Assembly: GCA_014804915.1 (NCBI GenBank)
Contig: JAAUYW010000017.1
Location: forward strand, 3,819-9,932
Length of the DNA stretch: 6,114 bases
Direction of reading: 5' to 3'
DNA from: Desulfovibrio sp.
GTDB taxonomy: Bacteria > Desulfobacterota > Desulfovibrionia > Desulfovibrionales > Desulfovibrionaceae
This document shows positions 5,345 to 6,114 of this stretch, piece after piece. Below the pieces are notes generated by a model that was given only the letters and a program-made list of their open reading frames with translations, was not told where the DNA came from and did no database searches. Position numbers and translations under genes: made by a program. The stretch's first letter is position 1; each line of letters starts with the position of its first letter.

Positions 5345-5985
5345 AGGCCCAGATCCCTGACTGCCTGGGTCATCGCCTCCACTGCGAGATCGCGGGCTGA
5401 CACCCACTGGCCCTTGCGTTTCACAAAATCGCCGACCGTGAGCAGGTTATCGACAAGGCCGACCTGTTTTTCCTCATAGATGGAGCGGTTCATCACGCCC
5501 TTGTCCGGAATTGAGAGCAGGAAGAATTCGACGCGGGCATGCGCGGAGCTGGTTACTCCGGCCTGCGAGCCTTCGCGTTCGTGCCAGTTCAGAATCATGG
5601 GCACAAGCAGCAGCTGGGCGTTATGGGCCTTGCCATATTCCAGCCAGCGCGGCAATGCGCCAGCCTGGCCAGTGGAGCGGGAATGGTCAAGCTCCTTTGC
5701 GAGATTTTGGGGCGGAATGAAATCATACTGGCGCCTGGTGCCGGAGAGCAGCGTCTGGCGCAGGTCCAGATCAAGCGCGAGCAGGCCATCCTGGGGAATC
5801 AGGCCCTGGTTCTCCGGAATCTGGCCGGTGATAAGCTGGCCGGGATTGAGGGGCTGGGTAAATGGGGCTACGGCTATGCGGTAGGATTGCGGCAGCAGCC
5901 TGGGCACATCGGCAGTGCCGGAAGGCTGTCTGGCGCAGGCAGCCAGAGCGAGGATGCAGATAAATGCCGCTGCAATTCTTTTCAT
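5341..5985 (-). CDS. Uncharacterised lipoprotein inside the his operon
   Basis: A 214-residue protein with a lipoprotein signal peptide: MKR, a hydrophobic stretch (4-16) and a lipobox LAAC with the acylated cysteine at 17. Residue +2 is Ala, not Asp, so outer-membrane sorting would be expected if the Lol rule holds. After a short linker come a YRIAVAPFTQPLNPG strand (35-49), a middle region starting near residue 60, LLLVPMILNWHE (125-136), a strand-rich AHARVEFFLLSIPDKGVMN part, and a C-terminal helix. The beta/alpha pattern recalls envelope lipoproteins that sense or assemble complexes, but I do not recognise a named family. The ATG has AGGAGG at 5995-6000 with 9-base spacing and overlaps the hisB stop (TGATG); its own TGA overlaps the hisA GTG. 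It is thus tightly built into the his operon, though nothing in it suggests a role in histidine synthesis. Confidence 0.85.
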   Translation of the reverse strand: MKRIAAAFICILALAACARQPSGTADVPRLLPQSYRIAVAPFTQPLNPGQLITGQIPENQGLIPQDGLLALDLDLRQTLLSGTRRQYDFIPPQNLAKELDHSRSTGQAGALPRWLEYGKAHNAQLLLVPMILNWHEREGSQAGVTSSAHARVEFFLLSIPDKGVMNRSIYEEKQVGLVDNLLTVGDFVKRKGQWVSARDLAVEAMTQAVRDLGL

Positions 5986-6114
5986 CAGTCAAGGCCTCCT
6001 TTGGTGCTTCTGATGGCCATGCCCCTGCGCCTTGTCGCCGCCCCAAGGGCAATGCCCGCGCTTTTTGCAGCGGATTCCAGCAAGTGGTGGCCGTTTTTGC
6101 CATAGAGAAAAATA
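5985..6114 (-). CDS. hisB: Imidazoleglycerol-phosphate dehydratase, C-terminus only (5' end outside window)
   Basis: The minus frame entering from the window end encodes 42 residues and stops at TGA (5985-5987). It reads [19 protein letters not shown], then [17 protein letters not shown]. This matches the end of HisB: the HHxxE metal-binding motif, the following helix and the terminal STKGxL sequence. HisB dehydrates imidazoleglycerol phosphate in histidine synthesis, using Mn2+ held by such histidine and glutamate residues. The segment is short, but hisA two genes downstream supports the call. One deviation is the residue before Lys in the helix (usually Phe, here Ala). The stop overlaps the next ATG by one base (TGATG), so the lipoprotein gene is probably coupled to hisB. 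Other reading frames over this stretch have no family resemblance. Confidence 0.75.
   Translation of the reverse strand, partial: IFLYGKNGHHLLESAAKSAGIALGAATRRRGMAIRSTKGGLD

Noticed and set aside
5345..5407. Extension of HisA upstream to a GTG at 5407
   Set aside because: The added 21 residues lie wholly inside the lipoprotein gene and do not look like HisA, whose conserved start is at the GTG at 5344 with a GTGA overlap.
5539..6105. 188-codon plus-strand frame antisense to the lipoprotein and hisB
   Set aside because: It crosses two overlapping genes on the other strand with lipobox and HisB motifs; its product is low-complexity and unlike known proteins.

Overview
The window holds eight protein-coding regions, two of them cut by the window edges, and no RNA gene, mobile element or CRISPR array that I can see. 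It is GC-rich and densely packed. An anaerobic-type CbiK cobaltochelatase, DUF362/ferredoxin proteins and a lipoprotein gene inside a his operon suggest an anaerobic Desulfovibrio-like bacterium (Desulfobacterota). That placement is inference from gene content only.

Layout. (1) Positions 1-426, plus strand: C-terminal half of a CbiK-type sirohydrochlorin cobaltochelatase, ending tail to tail with the next gene. (2) Positions 423-3556, minus strand: an apparent three-gene operon. Read in its own direction it encodes a Tat-exported DUF362 protein, a cytoplasmic DUF362 protein with an inserted 2x[4Fe-4S] ferredoxin domain, and a ten-helix EamA/DMT permease. Perfect inverted repeats lie in both internal gaps. 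(3) Positions 3557-3693: a compact divergent control region with overlapping AT-rich palindromes. (4) Positions 3694-4635, plus strand: an AraC-family regulator with an AraC_N (YqhC-like) sensor domain, divergent from the DUF362 operon and its likely local regulator. (5) Positions 4604-6114, minus strand: part of a histidine operon, hisB (C-terminus only), a lipoprotein gene and hisA, joined by TGATG and GTGA start/stop overlaps.

The strongest anomaly is in hisA. An in-frame TAA at 4691-4693 removes the last strand and helix of the TIM barrel, yet the same frame continues past it with a recognisable HisA C-terminus up to a second stop at 4604. This looks like a one-base nonsense change (a recent pseudogene, a sequencing error, or readthrough).

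The most interesting candidate system is the AraC / DUF362-Tat / DUF362-ferredoxin / EamA unit: two paralogues of an uncharacterised family, one predicted outside and one inside the cytoplasmic membrane, with a permease and a divergent regulator. Its substrate cannot be read from the sequence.
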